A stretch of 64,000 bases of DNA, taken from assembly GCF_039543645.1 (NCBI RefSeq), contig NZ_BAABKD010000007.1:62001-126000 (forward strand), written 5' to 3'. Source of the DNA: Paenalcaligenes hermetiae. Its GTDB lineage: Bacteria; Pseudomonadota; Gammaproteobacteria; Burkholderiales; Burkholderiaceae_B. The notes under the pieces were generated by a model. The model saw only the letters and a list, made by a program, of their open reading frames with translations, had not been told where the DNA came from and ran no database searches. Made by a program: the position numbers and the translations under genes. Below are positions 1 through 8,783 of this stretch, in pieces (within the stretch, counting starts at the first letter, position 1; every line of letters begins with the position of its first letter).

Positions 1-14
1 AAATAAAAACCCTA

Positions 15-23
15 CCCCATATA
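15..23 (+). promoter_or_regulatory. sigma32-type -10 element upstream of dnaK
   Basis: CCCCATATA matches the heat-shock sigma32 -10 consensus CCCCATNTA exactly and lies 64 bases before the dnaK start. The matching -35 (CTTGAA) would fall at or just before base 1, so only its last A residues could be inside the window. Heat-shock control of dnaK is normal in proteobacteria. The assignment rests on the -10 match and the gene identity. Confidence 0.65.
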
Positions 24-86
24 GGAATTAACGAATTAATTTATTGCGAATCAGCGCAAAACCAAATACAGGCTAGGAAATAAAAA

Positions 87-1997
87 ATGAGCAAAATCAT
101 TGGTATTGACTTGGGTACAACCAACAGCTGTGTGTCTGTCCAAGAAGGCGATCAAATTCGTATTATCGAAAACGCCGAGGGCGGTCGTACCACGCCTTCC
201 ATCGTGGCTTATATGGACGATGGCGAGATTCTGGTCGGGGCTCCAGCTAAACGTCAGGCCGTCACTAACCCCACAAACACCATTTTTGCGGTTAAACGCT
301 TAATTGGTCGTCGTTTTGACGAGAAAACCGTTCAAGACGACATTGAAAAAATGCCTTATAAAATCATTAAGGCCGACAATAACGACGCCTGGGTCGAAGC
401 ACAAGGCAAAGCGTTAGCGCCACAGCAGGTATCAGCTGATATCTTGCGTAAAATGAAAAAAACCGCCGAAGATTACTTAGGCGAAGAGGTCACCGAAGCC
501 GTCATCACGGTGCCCGCTTACTTTAACGATAGTCAGCGCCAAGCAACCAAAGACGCTGGCCGAATTGCTGGGCTTGAAGTCAAGCGCATTATTAACGAGC
601 CAACCGCCGCTGCTTTAGCATTTGGTTTGGATAAGGCCGCTAAAGGCGATAGCAAAATCGCTGTCTATGACTTAGGTGGTGGTACCTTTGACGTTTCTAT
701 CATCGAGATCGCCGACATCGATGGAGAGAAACAGTTTGAAGTGTTGTCGACCAACGGCGATACCTTCTTAGGTGGTGAAGACTTTGACCAGCGTATCATC
801 GACTACATCATCGAAGAGTTCAAAAAAGAGAGTGGTGCCGATCTATCCAAAGACGTTCTGGCTTTGCAGCGTCTAAAAGAAGCCGCAGAAAAAGCCAAGA
901 TTGAGCTTTCTTCGACCACGCAGACCGAGATCAACCTGCCGTATATTACTGCAGACGCCTCTGGTCCAAAGCACTTGAACTTGAAAATTTCTCGTGCCAA
1001 GCTCGAAGCCTTGGTCGAGGATTTAATTGAGCGTTCGCTTGAGCCTTGCCGTATCGCCATTAAAGATGCTGGCGTAAAAGTTTCCGATATTGATGACGTG
1101 ATCTTAGTGGGCGGGATGACACGTATGCCCAAGGTCCAAGAAAAGGTAAAAGAGTTCTTTGGCCGTGACCCACGCCGTGATATTAACCCCGATGAAGCCG
1201 TCGCTACTGGGGCTGCAATCCAAGGTTCCGTATTGTCGGGTGACCGTTCTGATGTGTTGCTTTTAGACGTAACACCTTTATCCTTAGGGATTGAAACCCT
1301 AGGTGGTGTAATGACTAAAATGATTCACAAAAACACCACGATTCCTACTCGTCACTCGCAAGTGTTCTCTACAGCTGATGATAACCAGCCAGCTGTAACG
1401 ATTAAAGTTTTCCAAGGTGAGCGTGAGATTGCGGCAGGGAACAAACTATTAGGTGAATTTAACCTGGAGGGGATTCCACCGGCACGCCGTGGGGAGCCAC
1501 AGATCGAGGTCACATTTGATATTGATGCGAATGGTATTTTGAATGTATCGGCCAAAGACAAAGGTACCGGTAAAGAAAACAAGATCACCATTAAAGCAAG
1601 CTCTGGTCTGACCGAAGAAGAGGTTCAGCGCATGATGGCTGACGCCGAGGCTCATGCCGAGGAAGACCGCCGTATTGCAGAGCTGGCTACCGCACGTAAC
1701 CAAGGCGAAGCGCTCGTACACTCTACCCGCAAATCCCTAGAGGACTATGGCGATAAGCTCGAGGCTTCCGAAAAAGAAGCTATTGAAAAAGCCATTGCTG
1801 ATCTAGAAATCGCCTTAAAAGGTGACGACAAAGCAGATATCGAGGCGAAAACCGAAGCGTTGACCACCGCAGCACAAAAGCTTGGTGAAAAAATCTACGC
1901 GGATATGCAAGCGCAACAAGCCGCTGGTGCCGAAGCCGACAAGCCTGCTGATGACAATGTCGTTGATGCTGACTTCAAAGAAGTTAAGCGCGACTAA
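87..1997 (+). CDS. dnaK: Molecular chaperone DnaK (Hsp70)
   Basis: ATP-driven cytoplasmic Hsp70 chaperone that binds and releases unfolded polypeptides together with DnaJ and GrpE. The 636 residues are full length. The nucleotide-binding domain (about 1-385) opens with the phosphate-1 motif DLGTTNS (8-14) and has the second phosphate motif DLGGGTFDVS near 195-204. The substrate-binding domain and helical lid follow, and the tail ends in the conserved VVDADF-type acidic motif. The ATG is preceded by a purine-rich AGGAAAT. dnaJ follows 100 bases downstream, and grpE would be expected just upstream, outside the window. A sigma32-like -10 lies in the leader. Nothing unusual was seen in the protein. 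Confidence 0.99.
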   Translation: MSKIIGIDLGTTNSCVSVQEGDQIRIIENAEGGRTTPSIVAYMDDGEILVGAPAKRQAVTNPTNTIFAVKRLIGRRFDEKTVQDDIEKMPYKIIKADNNDAWVEAQGKALAPQQVSADILRKMKKTAEDYLGEEVTEAVITVPAYFNDSQRQATKDAGRIAGLEVKRIINEPTAAALAFGLDKAAKGDSKIAVYDLGGGTFDVSIIEIADIDGEKQFEVLSTNGDTFLGGEDFDQRIIDYIIEEFKKESGADLSKDVLALQRLKEAAEKAKIELSSTTQTEINLPYITADASGPKHLNLKISRAKLEALVEDLIERSLEPCRIAIKDAGVKVSDIDDVILVGGMTRMPKVQEKVKEFFGRDPRRDINPDEAVATGAAIQGSVLSGDRSDVLLLDVTPLSLGIETLGGVMTKMIHKNTTIPTRHSQVFSTADDNQPAVTIKVFQGEREIAAGNKLLGEFNLEGIPPARRGEPQIEVTFDIDANGILNVSAKDKGTGKENKITIKASSGLTEEEVQRMMADAEAHAEEDRRIAELATARNQGEALVHSTRKSLEDYGDKLEASEKEAIEKAIADLEIALKGDDKADIEAKTEALTTAAQKLGEKIYADMQAQQAAGAEADKPADDNVVDADFKEVKRD

Positions 1998-2023
1998 TTT
2001 GCAATTGGCTTAAATGCTCACAA

Positions 2024-2055
2024 GCCCGGTTTCTGGTGGTCACCAGGGATCGGGC
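2024..2055 (+). terminator. Hairpin between dnaK and dnaJ
   Basis: Nested inverted repeat: outer arms GCCCG (2024-2028) and CGGGC (2051-2055), inner arms CTGGTG (2033-2038) and CACCAG (2041-2046). A T-rich ATTCTTGTTT follows. It resembles an intrinsic terminator, possibly a leaky one that lowers dnaJ transcription relative to dnaK; it could also be an mRNA-stabilising or processing structure. Confidence 0.5.
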
Positions 2056-2097
2056 ATTCTTGTTTACTAAGACAGCGTCTATACGCTCACAGTCATT

Positions 2098-3231
2098 ATG
2101 GCAAAACGCGATTTTTATGAAATATTAGGTCTTGCGAAAAATGCGTCAAAAGACGATATTCGCAAAGCCTATCGCCGGTTAGCGATGAAATACCATCCTG
2201 ATCGCAACCCGGACAGCAAAGAGGCCGAAGAAAAATTTAAAGAAGTCAAAGAGGCCTACGAAATCTTATACGATGATGAAAAACGTGCTGCGTATGACCG
2301 TTTTGGTCATGCCGGTGTGGACCCGAATGGGATGGGCGGCATGGGCGGCGGCATGGGTGGCATGGGTGGTGCTGACTTTGCTGAAGCCTTTGGCGATATT
2401 TTTGGCGATATTTTTGGTGGTGGTCGTCGTGGTGGCGGTCCGCGTGTACAGCGTGGTGCAGATCTGCGCTATTCGCTGGACATCAGCTTAGAGCAGGCTG
2501 CGACAGGCTTTGATACTGAGATCCGAGTACCAAGTTGGGAGAATTGTGATACGTGTCATGGCAGCGGCGCCAAGCCTGGTACATCACCACGTACATGTAC
2601 CACATGTAATGGGGCTGGTGCGGTACGCATGCAACAGGGCTTTTTCAGCGTGCAGCAAACATGTCCTACGTGTCATGGTACTGGTCAAGAAATTACTGAC
2701 CCTTGCCCCTCATGTGATGGGGTTGGGCGCGTACGCAAAACCAAAACCTTGCAGGTGAATATCCCAGCCGGTATTGATGATGGCATGCGGATTCGTTCTT
2801 CGGGAAATGGGGAGCCAGGTGCTAATGGCGGGCCTCCTGGTGATTTATATGTGGAAATTCACATTAAACCTCATGGGATTTTCCAGCGTGACGGCGATGA
2901 TTTGCATTGTGAGCTCACCATCCCCTTTACGACGGCAGCCTTAGGTGGGGAAGTCGAGGTACCGACCTTAACCGGGCGGGGTGAAATTTCTATTCCAGAA
3001 GGCACGCAAGCAGGGAAAGTGTTTCGTTTGCGTGGTAAGGGCATCAAAGGGCTACGTTCTAGCTATCCTGGTGACTTGTATTGTCATATTCAAGTGGAAA
3101 CGCCTGTGCGGTTGACCGAGGAGCAAAAAGCCATCTTGCGCCAGTTCGAAGAGTCTTTATCGGGCGGGGGGGATAAGCATTCGCCTAAAAGCCAGTCATG
3201 GACGGATAAGGTGAAAAGTTTTTTTTCCTAA
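2098..3231 (+). CDS. dnaJ: Co-chaperone DnaJ (Hsp40, class A)
   Basis: J-domain co-chaperone that stimulates DnaK ATP hydrolysis and delivers substrates to it. The 377 residues show the full class A order: J domain (1-70) with the HPD triad at 33-35, a Gly/Met/Phe-rich linker (about 75-115), a zinc domain with four CxxCxGxG-type repeats (about 140-215), then the two C-terminal substrate-binding domains. The linker is unusually rich in GMGG repeats, which is ordinary low-complexity variation. It lies downstream of dnaK behind a hairpin and is followed by a strong intrinsic terminator, so it closes the heat-shock unit. Confidence 0.98.
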   Translation: MAKRDFYEILGLAKNASKDDIRKAYRRLAMKYHPDRNPDSKEAEEKFKEVKEAYEILYDDEKRAAYDRFGHAGVDPNGMGGMGGGMGGMGGADFAEAFGDIFGDIFGGGRRGGGPRVQRGADLRYSLDISLEQAATGFDTEIRVPSWENCDTCHGSGAKPGTSPRTCTTCNGAGAVRMQQGFFSVQQTCPTCHGTGQEITDPCPSCDGVGRVRKTKTLQVNIPAGIDDGMRIRSSGNGEPGANGGPPGDLYVEIHIKPHGIFQRDGDDLHCELTIPFTTAALGGEVEVPTLTGRGEISIPEGTQAGKVFRLRGKGIKGLRSSYPGDLYCHIQVETPVRLTEEQKAILRQFEESLSGGGDKHSPKSQSWTDKVKSFFS

Positions 3232-3274
3232 TCCCCATTAAGCGCGCGTTGGCGCGAAAAACCAGGAAATGATT

Positions 3275-3311
3275 CCCTTTGGGGCACTAAGAGGCCCCAA
3301 AGGGTTTTTTT
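3275..3311 (+). terminator. Intrinsic terminator after dnaJ
   Basis: Perfect 11-bp stem CCCTTTGGGGC (3275-3285) / GCCCCAAAGGG (3294-3304), 8-base loop, followed by seven T on the plus strand. It separates dnaJ from the convergent M16 peptidase gene. Confidence 0.93.
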
Positions 3312-3317
3312 ATGGTG

Positions 3318-6068
3318 CTATTGTTTGCTTTGGTCTGCTCCTAGTGCAGAGCTAAAAGCGGTCGGTTGCAAGTATTTTTTGACCACCGCATTTACTTCTT
3401 TAGCAGTGAGCTTTTGCAACGCTTCATCAATATGGGCTGACCAAGCAAAGGTGCGCTCCAAATCGAGATAGCTTTGCCATGTGCTGGTTAACACCGCGTC
3501 ATTACTACGAGCTAACTGACGGTAGCGTAGGAGTGCATGGATGCCCTCTTGAACCTCTTGCTCTGAGAAGCCCTCTTTGAGCACTGTTGCCAGCTCTTCT
3601 TGAATAACGGCTTGTAACTTCGCGGAATTTTCAGGGGCGTGGATAGCGTAAATTGTCCAGCTAGCTGAAGGCTCATACGAGGAGACTTGTAGGCGGCTTC
3701 GTACATCATAAGACAGCCCCTCAGAGACGCGAACTCGGTTCCACAAGCGCGAGGTCTCCGACTGACCAAGTAAATAGTTGGCCAAATACAAGGGAACAAA
3801 ATCGGGCTCGGAGTCTTGGAGCTTTAAGGGGAGCGTTTCGATATAGAAAGCATTGGCTTTATCGGGGGTGTTAATGGTGAAATGCTCGGCTTTGACGGCA
3901 TGGTAGGGGTCTGCTGCACGCTTATAGTCAGGTGCTCGTTTCCAGCCCTTTAATCCTTTTTTAAGTTGTTGCTTGATAGTTTCACTGTCAAAGCTGCCAG
4001 TGGCACTAAAGCGAATGTCTCCGGCACCATAAAAGCGCTCGTGGAATGCGAGCAAATCCGCTTGGCTTAGGCTTTGAACATATTGAGCCGACTCCTCGAA
4101 GGTTGGGGTGTAGCGAATATCATCTTTAGGCCAGGGGTTTAGGTGTCGACTTAAAGTGAGATTGGCTAAGGCAGAAGGTTCTGCCTTAGCGTTATTAATT
4201 TGGGTTAAGCGCTGGGCTTTGTATTTATTCAGCTCGCTCTCGGGGAAATTGGCCTCTCGTAATATCTCCAATACCAAATCCAGAGTGGGCGCAAGGTTAT
4301 TGCCCACCGTTTCGATATCTACATTGACACCGTTTGGTCCACCACTAAAGAAGACCGAGGCTTGTAATTCAGTAAAGCGGTCTTCTATTTGCTGACGACT
4401 ATATTTTTTAGTGCCATGAGCTAAAAGGCTTGCCGTAGCGCTACCTATAGTGCGGCTGCCTTTTAAGCTGTCTGGATCCCCAAAGCGAATGGCTAGGTTC
4501 GCATGAACCCGATCGCCGCGGGTGGGTTTAGGTAACAATGCTACGCGTACTATACCTAGCTGATCATCTAGCTCGATGATTTCGCGTTGTGTGCTGTGGT
4601 CAATATTGTTTGGGCTAGGGTCAAAAGCATCGGCTAAATTCTGATGCGTTTTGCCCTTGTAATCACTGAGTAAAGCCGCGACGTTGGGGGTGTTGGCTTT
4701 AGGAGCGCGAGCTAGGGCAGAGGTAGGCTCATAAATACCATTAGTACGGTTGTCTGCGACTAGCCAGGTTTTTAGTGCGGTTTTGACTTGGTCGAGTTGT
4801 ACACTTTCAACTTGGTCTCTTGCCCAGAAAAACAAACGCCAGTCTCCGGTGGCGGCACTCTCTGATAGGGCTGCCGCAAGGCTAGCTGGGTCGGCATAGG
4901 TTTGAGACCAGCCATTGAGCCATTGGTTGCGAATACGGTCAAGGTCCTCTTGGCTAAGCGCCTGATTTTGTTCTTCAATGGTTTGATTTAGTGTTGTGAG
5001 CGCTTGTTGTGGATCCATATCGTCTTTGAGCTCTGCTAAAAATAACGCATAGCCCGGTTGGCGTAGTCCAGCCGCATAACTAAATACACTAGTCGCTAGA
5101 TTTTTTTCGACCAGATTTTTATACAGTAAGCCCGAGGGAGTATCACCTAAAGCGCTAATACCCAGGCTAAGTGGAGTAAATTGGGGATCTGCTTCCGCAG
5201 GAATATGATATTGCGCGGCCACAATGGGGGAGCCGCCTTGACGACGCACCATAACGGTTTTGCTGCCATGTTGGACTGGCTCTTCGGTATATTCTGGGGG
5301 GAGCTCTCTTTCCGGTTTAGGGATAGCGTTAAACTGCTTGGCAATGTGAGCAAGGGTTTGCTCTTCGTCAAACTGTCCGCTGACAATTAGCACTGCATTA
5401 TCGGGCTGATAATAAAGGCGGTAAAAAGCGCGTAGTTGTTCAATGTCTACCTGCTCTACGTCACTGCGTGCGCCAATGGTGCTTTTGCCATAGTTATGCC
5501 ACTGGTATGCAGCAGACTGCATGGTCTGCATCAGGACTCTAAATGGGCTGTTTTCCCCACGCTCCATTTCATTGCGCACCACGGTCATTTCTGCATCCAG
5601 ATCGGCTTTGGCGATACTGGCGTTGACCATGACATCGGCCTGCCAGTCTAAGTACCAGTTTAAGGTTTCTGGGTTAGCAGCAAAAGTGGCATAGTAGTTA
5701 GTGCGGTCTAAAGAAGTGGTGCCATTAGCGGCTAAACCCCGCTTAGAAAACTCACCAAGCGCATTTGGCATGCTGGGCGTGCCACGAAAAAGCATATGCT
5801 CCAACAAGTGTGCCATGCCTGTCTGCCCATAGTTTTCATGTCTGGAGCCAACCAAATAGGTCATATTAACTGTTGTGTTTGGGCGTGAGGCGTCAGGGGC
5901 AAAGAGTACTTTTAAGCCATTTTTTAATCGGTATTCGGTGACACCCTCGACACTGGTGATTTGTTCTACACCAGCAGGTAGGGCATATACTATCGTTGGC
6001 GATAAAAAAATACCAATAAGGCTTAAGTAGTGAGCCTGTTTCGCTACAGACTTAAATGCTGTCAACAT
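3318..6068 (-). CDS. Two-domain M16 family zinc metallopeptidase (PqqL-like)
   Basis: Probable periplasmic or membrane-associated zinc protease of the M16 (pitrilysin/insulinase) family. The 916 residues hold two M16 halves. The N-terminal half has the inverted zinc motif HLLEH (residues 87-91), and Glu166 in RNEMER, about 75 residues later, is the third zinc ligand. The C-terminal half lacks the motif, as usual for the inactive clamp half. The first 30 residues form a hydrophobic signal-like segment after a basic start. It is transcribed on its own on the minus strand, 22 bases downstream of the VWA gene. Substrate unknown. PqqL-like export-associated peptidase is the closest description; involvement in PQQ synthesis is not supported by the context. 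Confidence 0.9.
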   Translation of the reverse strand: MLTAFKSVAKQAHYLSLIGIFLSPTIVYALPAGVEQITSVEGVTEYRLKNGLKVLFAPDASRPNTTVNMTYLVGSRHENYGQTGMAHLLEHMLFRGTPSMPNALGEFSKRGLAANGTTSLDRTNYYATFAANPETLNWYLDWQADVMVNASIAKADLDAEMTVVRNEMERGENSPFRVLMQTMQSAAYQWHNYGKSTIGARSDVEQVDIEQLRAFYRLYYQPDNAVLIVSGQFDEEQTLAHIAKQFNAIPKPERELPPEYTEEPVQHGSKTVMVRRQGGSPIVAAQYHIPAEADPQFTPLSLGISALGDTPSGLLYKNLVEKNLATSVFSYAAGLRQPGYALFLAELKDDMDPQQALTTLNQTIEEQNQALSQEDLDRIRNQWLNGWSQTYADPASLAAALSESAATGDWRLFFWARDQVESVQLDQVKTALKTWLVADNRTNGIYEPTSALARAPKANTPNVAALLSDYKGKTHQNLADAFDPSPNNIDHSTQREIIELDDQLGIVRVALLPKPTRGDRVHANLAIRFGDPDSLKGSRTIGSATASLLAHGTKKYSRQQIEDRFTELQASVFFSGGPNGVNVDIETVGNNLAPTLDLVLEILREANFPESELNKYKAQRLTQINNAKAEPSALANLTLSRHLNPWPKDDIRYTPTFEESAQYVQSLSQADLLAFHERFYGAGDIRFSATGSFDSETIKQQLKKGLKGWKRAPDYKRAADPYHAVKAEHFTINTPDKANAFYIETLPLKLQDSEPDFVPLYLANYLLGQSETSRLWNRVRVSEGLSYDVRSRLQVSSYEPSASWTIYAIHAPENSAKLQAVIQEELATVLKEGFSEQEVQEGIHALLRYRQLARSNDAVLTSTWQSYLDLERTFAWSAHIDEALQKLTAKEVNAVVKKYLQPTAFSSALGADQSKQ

Positions 6069-6090
6069 ATAGCCATCCTATGGGTCGGAA

Positions 6091-7266
6091 TTATTTCGAG
6101 AGTTGTTGCATGGCGGACTCTAAGCCATGCACAGTTAACGGGTACATGCGGTCCTGGAGCAGTTGTCGGATCATGAGCACCGATTGATGATACATCCACC
6201 GTTCGGTCTTGGTAGGGTTTAGCCAGACTGTTTTAGGCCATGTTTCTATAAAACGCTGTAACCAAAGGTGCCCAGGTTCTTCATTATGATGCTCGACCGA
6301 GCCCCCTACATGAGTGATTTCAAAGGGACTCATGGTGGCATCACCGACAAAAATGACACGCCAGTCCTCATTGTATTTACTCAATACATCTAAAGTAGAA
6401 ATGCGCTCATCAAAACGTCGGCGATTATTTTTCCAAAGCCACTCATAAGGACAGTTATGAAAATAAAAAACCTCTAAGTGCTTGAATTCGCTACGCGCCG
6501 CTGAAAATAGCTCCTCTACGCGTCGAATATGGCTATCCATGCTGCCACCTACGTCAAGCAGCATAAGCACTTTAATTGTATTACGTCGCTCAGGACGCAT
6601 TTGTATGTCGAGCAGACCGGCTTGTTGGGCGGTGTGGTGGATGGTTTTATCCAAGTCCAGTTCGGTTGCAGCTCCCTCACGTGCAAAGCGGCGTAAGCGC
6701 CGTAATGCCATTTTAAAATTTCGGGTGCCTAGTTCAACCTGATCATCGTAATCACTAAACTCGCGCTTTTCCCATACTTTAACGGCGGTGAAATTGCCCT
6801 TAGACGGCCCCCCAACGCGAATGCCTTGGGGGTGATAGCCGCCGTGACCAAAAGGGGAGCTGCCGCCTGTGCCTACCCATTTATTGCCACCGGCATGACG
6901 CTCCTTTTGTTCTTCTAGGGTTTTTTTAAATTTTTCAATGAGCTCGGCAAGATCATGAGTCGCCAATGCGGCTTTTTCGGCGTCGCTAAGTTGGCGCTCT
7001 AGGGTTTTGATAAGCCAGTCTGCGGGAATGGTATGACCCTTTGCGATCTCTTTGCTAAGCAAGCCATAAAACTGGCCAAAAGCCCGATCATATTTGTCGA
7101 ATAGGCTTTCGTCTTTAATTAGCACCAGTCGGGCTAAGTAGTAGAATTCGTCAATAGAAAGCGCTGCTGCAGAACTACATAGACTTTCGATCAGTGTTAT
7201 AAACTCTTGAATCGAAACAGGCAGGCGGTGCTGACGTAAAAAATAAAAAAACCGAATAAGCATCAT
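6091..7266 (-). CDS. VWA-domain protein, CoxE-like partner of MoxR ATPase
   Basis: Cytoplasmic protein with a C-terminal von Willebrand factor A domain. Such proteins pair with MoxR AAA+ ATPases to remodel or insert metal cofactors into client proteins. The metal-ion site reads DVGGS (about residue 238), so the first Ser of the usual DxSxS is Gly. The N-terminal half is helical, with a Gly-rich stretch before the VWA part. The ATG at 7266 lies 4 bases past the MoxR stop; an upstream TTG in frame would overlap the MoxR gene and is less likely. The pair implies co-translation. The client protein is unknown and no cox or methanol dehydrogenase genes are nearby. Confidence 0.85.
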   Translation of the reverse strand: MMLIRFFYFLRQHRLPVSIQEFITLIESLCSSAAALSIDEFYYLARLVLIKDESLFDKYDRAFGQFYGLLSKEIAKGHTIPADWLIKTLERQLSDAEKAALATHDLAELIEKFKKTLEEQKERHAGGNKWVGTGGSSPFGHGGYHPQGIRVGGPSKGNFTAVKVWEKREFSDYDDQVELGTRNFKMALRRLRRFAREGAATELDLDKTIHHTAQQAGLLDIQMRPERRNTIKVLMLLDVGGSMDSHIRRVEELFSAARSEFKHLEVFYFHNCPYEWLWKNNRRRFDERISTLDVLSKYNEDWRVIFVGDATMSPFEITHVGGSVEHHNEEPGHLWLQRFIETWPKTVWLNPTKTERWMYHQSVLMIRQLLQDRMYPLTVHGLESAMQQLSK

Positions 7267-7270
7267 GGGG

Positions 7271-8110
7271 TTAACGACCGTAGCGCGCAATGCGCTCTAA
7301 CAACGATAGGTCTTGTTCATTTTTGATTAATGCACCAATGAGAGGGGTTGTGGCTTGGTCTGCCTGACGGATGCTTTCTGGTGTGGCATCGTGACTAAGG
7401 AGCAGTTGTAACCAGTCCAAGAGTTCCGATGTGGATGGTTTTTTCTTTAAGCCTGGTGCATTACGCAAGGCATAAAAAGTATCTAATGCAGCCTGTAGCA
7501 AGTCATCGGCGAGTTGCGGGAAGTGGACTTTAACGATGGCGCTGAGCGTGTCGGCATCGGGAAAACGAATGTAATGGAAAAAGCAGCGCCGTAAAAACGC
7601 ATCGGGGAGTTCTTTTTCGTTATTCGAGGTGATGATAATTAAAGGCCGGTGCTGCGCGCGGATCGTCTGCTGGGTTTCATAAACATGAAACTCCATTTTG
7701 TCGATTTCGCGTAGTAAGTCATTAGGAAACTCAATATCTGCCTTATCAATTTCATCAATAAGCACCACAGTGGGCTCAGGGGATTCAAACGCCTCCCAAA
7801 GCGCACCTTTTACAATATAGTTGCTGATCTGATGTACTCGCTCATCACCTAACTGTGAATCCCGTAGGCGGGAAACAGCATCGTATTCATAGAGACCTTG
7901 TTGTGCTTTAGTTGTGGATTTGATGTGCCATTGTAGTAAGGGACGGTCGAGCGCAGCGGCGACCTCTTCGGCTAAGAGGGTTTTTCCGGTGCCGGGCTCA
8001 CCTTTGATAAGTAAGGGTCGTTGTAGCGTTAAGGCGGCGTTAACGGCCATTTTCAGGTCGTCTGTAGCAACGTAACGGCGGGTGCCTTCAAAGCGATTAG
8101 TGTGACTCAT
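7271..8110 (-). CDS. MoxR family AAA+ ATPase
   Basis: AAA+ chaperone ATPase of 279 residues. Walker A is GEPGTGKT (37-44), Walker B is VVLIDEIDKAD (near residue 115), and a sensor-1 type ITSNNEKELPDAFLRRC segment follows. MoxR proteins use ATP to mature or activate partner complexes, usually with a VWA protein encoded next door, as here. The gene lies between DUF1841 (10 bases upstream) and the VWA gene (4 bases downstream), so all three are likely one transcript. The client is not identifiable from context. Confidence 0.92.
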   Translation of the reverse strand: MSHTNRFEGTRRYVATDDLKMAVNAALTLQRPLLIKGEPGTGKTLLAEEVAAALDRPLLQWHIKSTTKAQQGLYEYDAVSRLRDSQLGDERVHQISNYIVKGALWEAFESPEPTVVLIDEIDKADIEFPNDLLREIDKMEFHVYETQQTIRAQHRPLIIITSNNEKELPDAFLRRCFFHYIRFPDADTLSAIVKVHFPQLADDLLQAALDTFYALRNAPGLKKKPSTSELLDWLQLLLSHDATPESIRQADQATTPLIGALIKNEQDLSLLERIARYGR

Positions 8111-8119
8111 AGGTATGGA

Positions 8120-8545
8120 TTAGATAGAAGTATGACGATAAATCAGTTCAAGATAACGCTCGTTATCCAATGGCTTATTTAAGCGTTGTGCCTCCCAAAT
8201 GACCTCACCTAAGGCCTCCATAATACGGTGGCTTGCTTCGTGTGGGTCAAGAGTAGCTGCAAGCCGCTCGTAAGCGGCTTTGATGCCAGGGGGTTGATCA
8301 ATTGAGACTTGCTCCTGAATAGCCAAGTGCATAGATAGGTGTAAAAACGGATTGGTTTGTCCTTTTTCTACCGTGTAATCTTGATTGATCGCCTCTGGCT
8401 TTTCAAGTAGTTCGTGGTATTCGGGGTGCTGTTGAATCAGTTGCACCGCCATATTTTCTAATGGGCTTACCAATTGCTTCTGGCGATATTTTTGCCAGGC
8501 TTCGATGAAAAACTGACGTACTTGTTCTCGAGACGGGTTAAACAT
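8120..8545 (-). CDS. DUF1841 family protein
   Basis: Small soluble protein of 141 residues recognised as DUF1841 from the N-terminal MFNPSREQVRQFF and the central NPFLHLSMHLAI stretch. The family is common in beta- and gammaproteobacteria and has no established function. The ATG at 8545 begins the conserved MFNPSR; a GTG four codons upstream (8557) is an alternative. It is the first gene of the probable DUF1841-moxR-VWA unit. It is predicted helical, with no signal peptide or membrane segment. Confidence 0.88.
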   Translation of the reverse strand: MFNPSREQVRQFFIEAWQKYRQKQLVSPLENMAVQLIQQHPEYHELLEKPEAINQDYTVEKGQTNPFLHLSMHLAIQEQVSIDQPPGIKAAYERLAATLDPHEASHRIMEALGEVIWEAQRLNKPLDNERYLELIYRHTSI

Positions 8546-8711
8546 GTAAAGATCCACAAAATGAAATCCATAACATTATGGTAGATGGCTAAAGCCACTT
8601 TGTCTTGTTTTGTGACCTTTTTTTAAAATTTTCTCTATGAGGCCAAGTTTTTGTCTCGATTTAGTGATAAAAACACAGGCTTTTTTCGTCTTTAGTACAG
8701 ATTTAGGCTAA

Positions 8712-8727
8712 ACTCTTATATAAGACT
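8712..8727. promoter_or_regulatory. Candidate operator upstream of icd, shared with nuoA
   Basis: ACTCTTATATAAGACT is centred about 64 bases before the icd start. Its core CTTATATAAG is a perfect palindrome. The same 16-mer with one base changed occurs upstream of nuoA (52849-52864). The TA-rich core may also contribute a -10. The binding protein is unknown. Confidence 0.55.
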
Positions 8728-8736
8728 AACGACTCA

Positions 8737-8756
8737 GATAAAACATAGGTTTTATC
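8737..8756 (+). promoter_or_regulatory. Hairpin in icd leader
   Basis: Perfect 8-bp inverted repeat GATAAAAC (8737-8744) / GTTTTATC (8749-8756), loop ATAG, 27 bases before the icd ATG. No T-run follows directly, so it is not a standard terminator. It may be an operator half-site pair or a leader RNA hairpin. Confidence 0.4.
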
Positions 8757-8783
8757 TTCCCTGTTCACTCTATTGGAGCATCC

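Noticed and set aside
2320..2440. Short tandem repeat in dnaJ
   Set aside because: It encodes the normal Gly-rich linker of DnaJ; not a mobile or regulatory repeat.
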